A DNA stretch of 44,221 nucleotides from Nitrospirota bacterium (lineage in GTDB: Bacteria; Nitrospirota; Thermodesulfovibrionia; Thermodesulfovibrionales; Magnetobacteriaceae), in NCBI GenBank assembly GCA_015233895.1, contig JADFXG010000025.1, positions 1 through 44,221 on the forward strand. Direction: 5' to 3'. The notes under the pieces are model-generated. The model was not told the DNA's origin. It worked only from the letters and a program-made list of their open reading frames with translations, and did not search any database. The position numbers and the translations under genes are program-made. Positions 44,182-44,221 of the stretch are shown piece after piece (within the stretch, counting starts at the first letter, position 1; each line of letters opens with the position of its first letter).

Positions 44182-44221
44182 GAAATATGCAATTAAACGC
44201 AGTAACATCTATCTATCTATC

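Noticed and set aside
1-44221. CRISPR array, rRNA, integrase, complete insertion sequence or diversity-generating retroelement
   Set aside because: No regularly spaced repeats, no reverse transcriptase or transposase and no template/variable repeat pair were seen.

Overview
The window looks like a chromosomal segment of an anaerobic or microaerophilic Gram-negative bacterium of moderately low GC. Nitrospirota (Thermodesulfovibrio / Magnetobacterium-like) or a Desulfobacterota relative is the best guess. This rests on the gene set: a two-CW cysteine protein, SelB, a GH57/DUF3536 enzyme next to glgA, a TrpB2-type enzyme, a run of amidase, GerMN, murI, rph and rdgB, a multihaem c-type cytochrome, and many c-di-GMP proteins. 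No rRNA, recognisable tRNA, CRISPR array or complete insertion sequence was seen, so the taxonomic call is inference.

Layout. 1-800: a DUF2283 gene behind a frameshifted DUF4258 gene. 819-6107: two-CW protein, TrmN6-like methyltransferase, PAS-GGDEF-EAL protein and SelB, all on the minus strand. 6240-8482: an accessory island with a candidate small RNA, a DUF3800 protein facing an orphan P-loop protein across two perfect palindromes, and a toxin-antitoxin-like pair with its own operator. 8539-19508: metabolism, namely TrpB2, a small cysteine protein plus BioA (apparently with an ATT start), glycogen synthase GlgA followed by an unlisted 57-residue gene, an O-methyltransferase-like enzyme, canonical TrpB, a PilZ protein and a GH57 enzyme. 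19552-23840: a Uma2 nuclease, then a chemosensory run (CheW, second CheW-like protein, MCP, CheB) without CheA or CheR. 24006-27735: amidase, GerMN, murI, rph and rdgB in a tight operon. 27786-28001: a 216-bp MITE-like element. 28011-31005: a small cysteine-rich gene and a PilJ-HAMP-PAS-PAS-GGDEF-EAL protein. 31193-34844: an AT-rich multispanning membrane protein and TypA/BipA. 34934-39305: a probable cell-shape operon (M23 peptidase, two bactofilins, a one-span membrane protein and a Csd4-like M99 peptidase). 39403-41803: a cyclic-nucleotide-binding protein and a multihaem cytochrome. 41924-44221: an accessory end with a nucleoside deoxyribosyltransferase-like gene, an antitoxin with a frameshifted RelE-like toxin, and an ORF6N gene between two copies of a promoter-bearing repeat.

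The strongest new-biology candidates are the bactofilin / M23 / M99 operon with its uncharacterised membrane protein, the cytochrome with CX4CH and CX9CH haem motifs beside eight ordinary ones, the promoter-bearing repeat around the ORF6N gene, the candidate structured RNA near 6277, and the MITE-like element with a 5-bp target duplication. Three accessory genes carry single frameshifts, which may be real decay or sequence error. c-di-GMP signalling is prominent: two bifunctional-looking GGDEF-EAL proteins with intact product-inhibition sites and a PilZ receptor lie within 31 kb.
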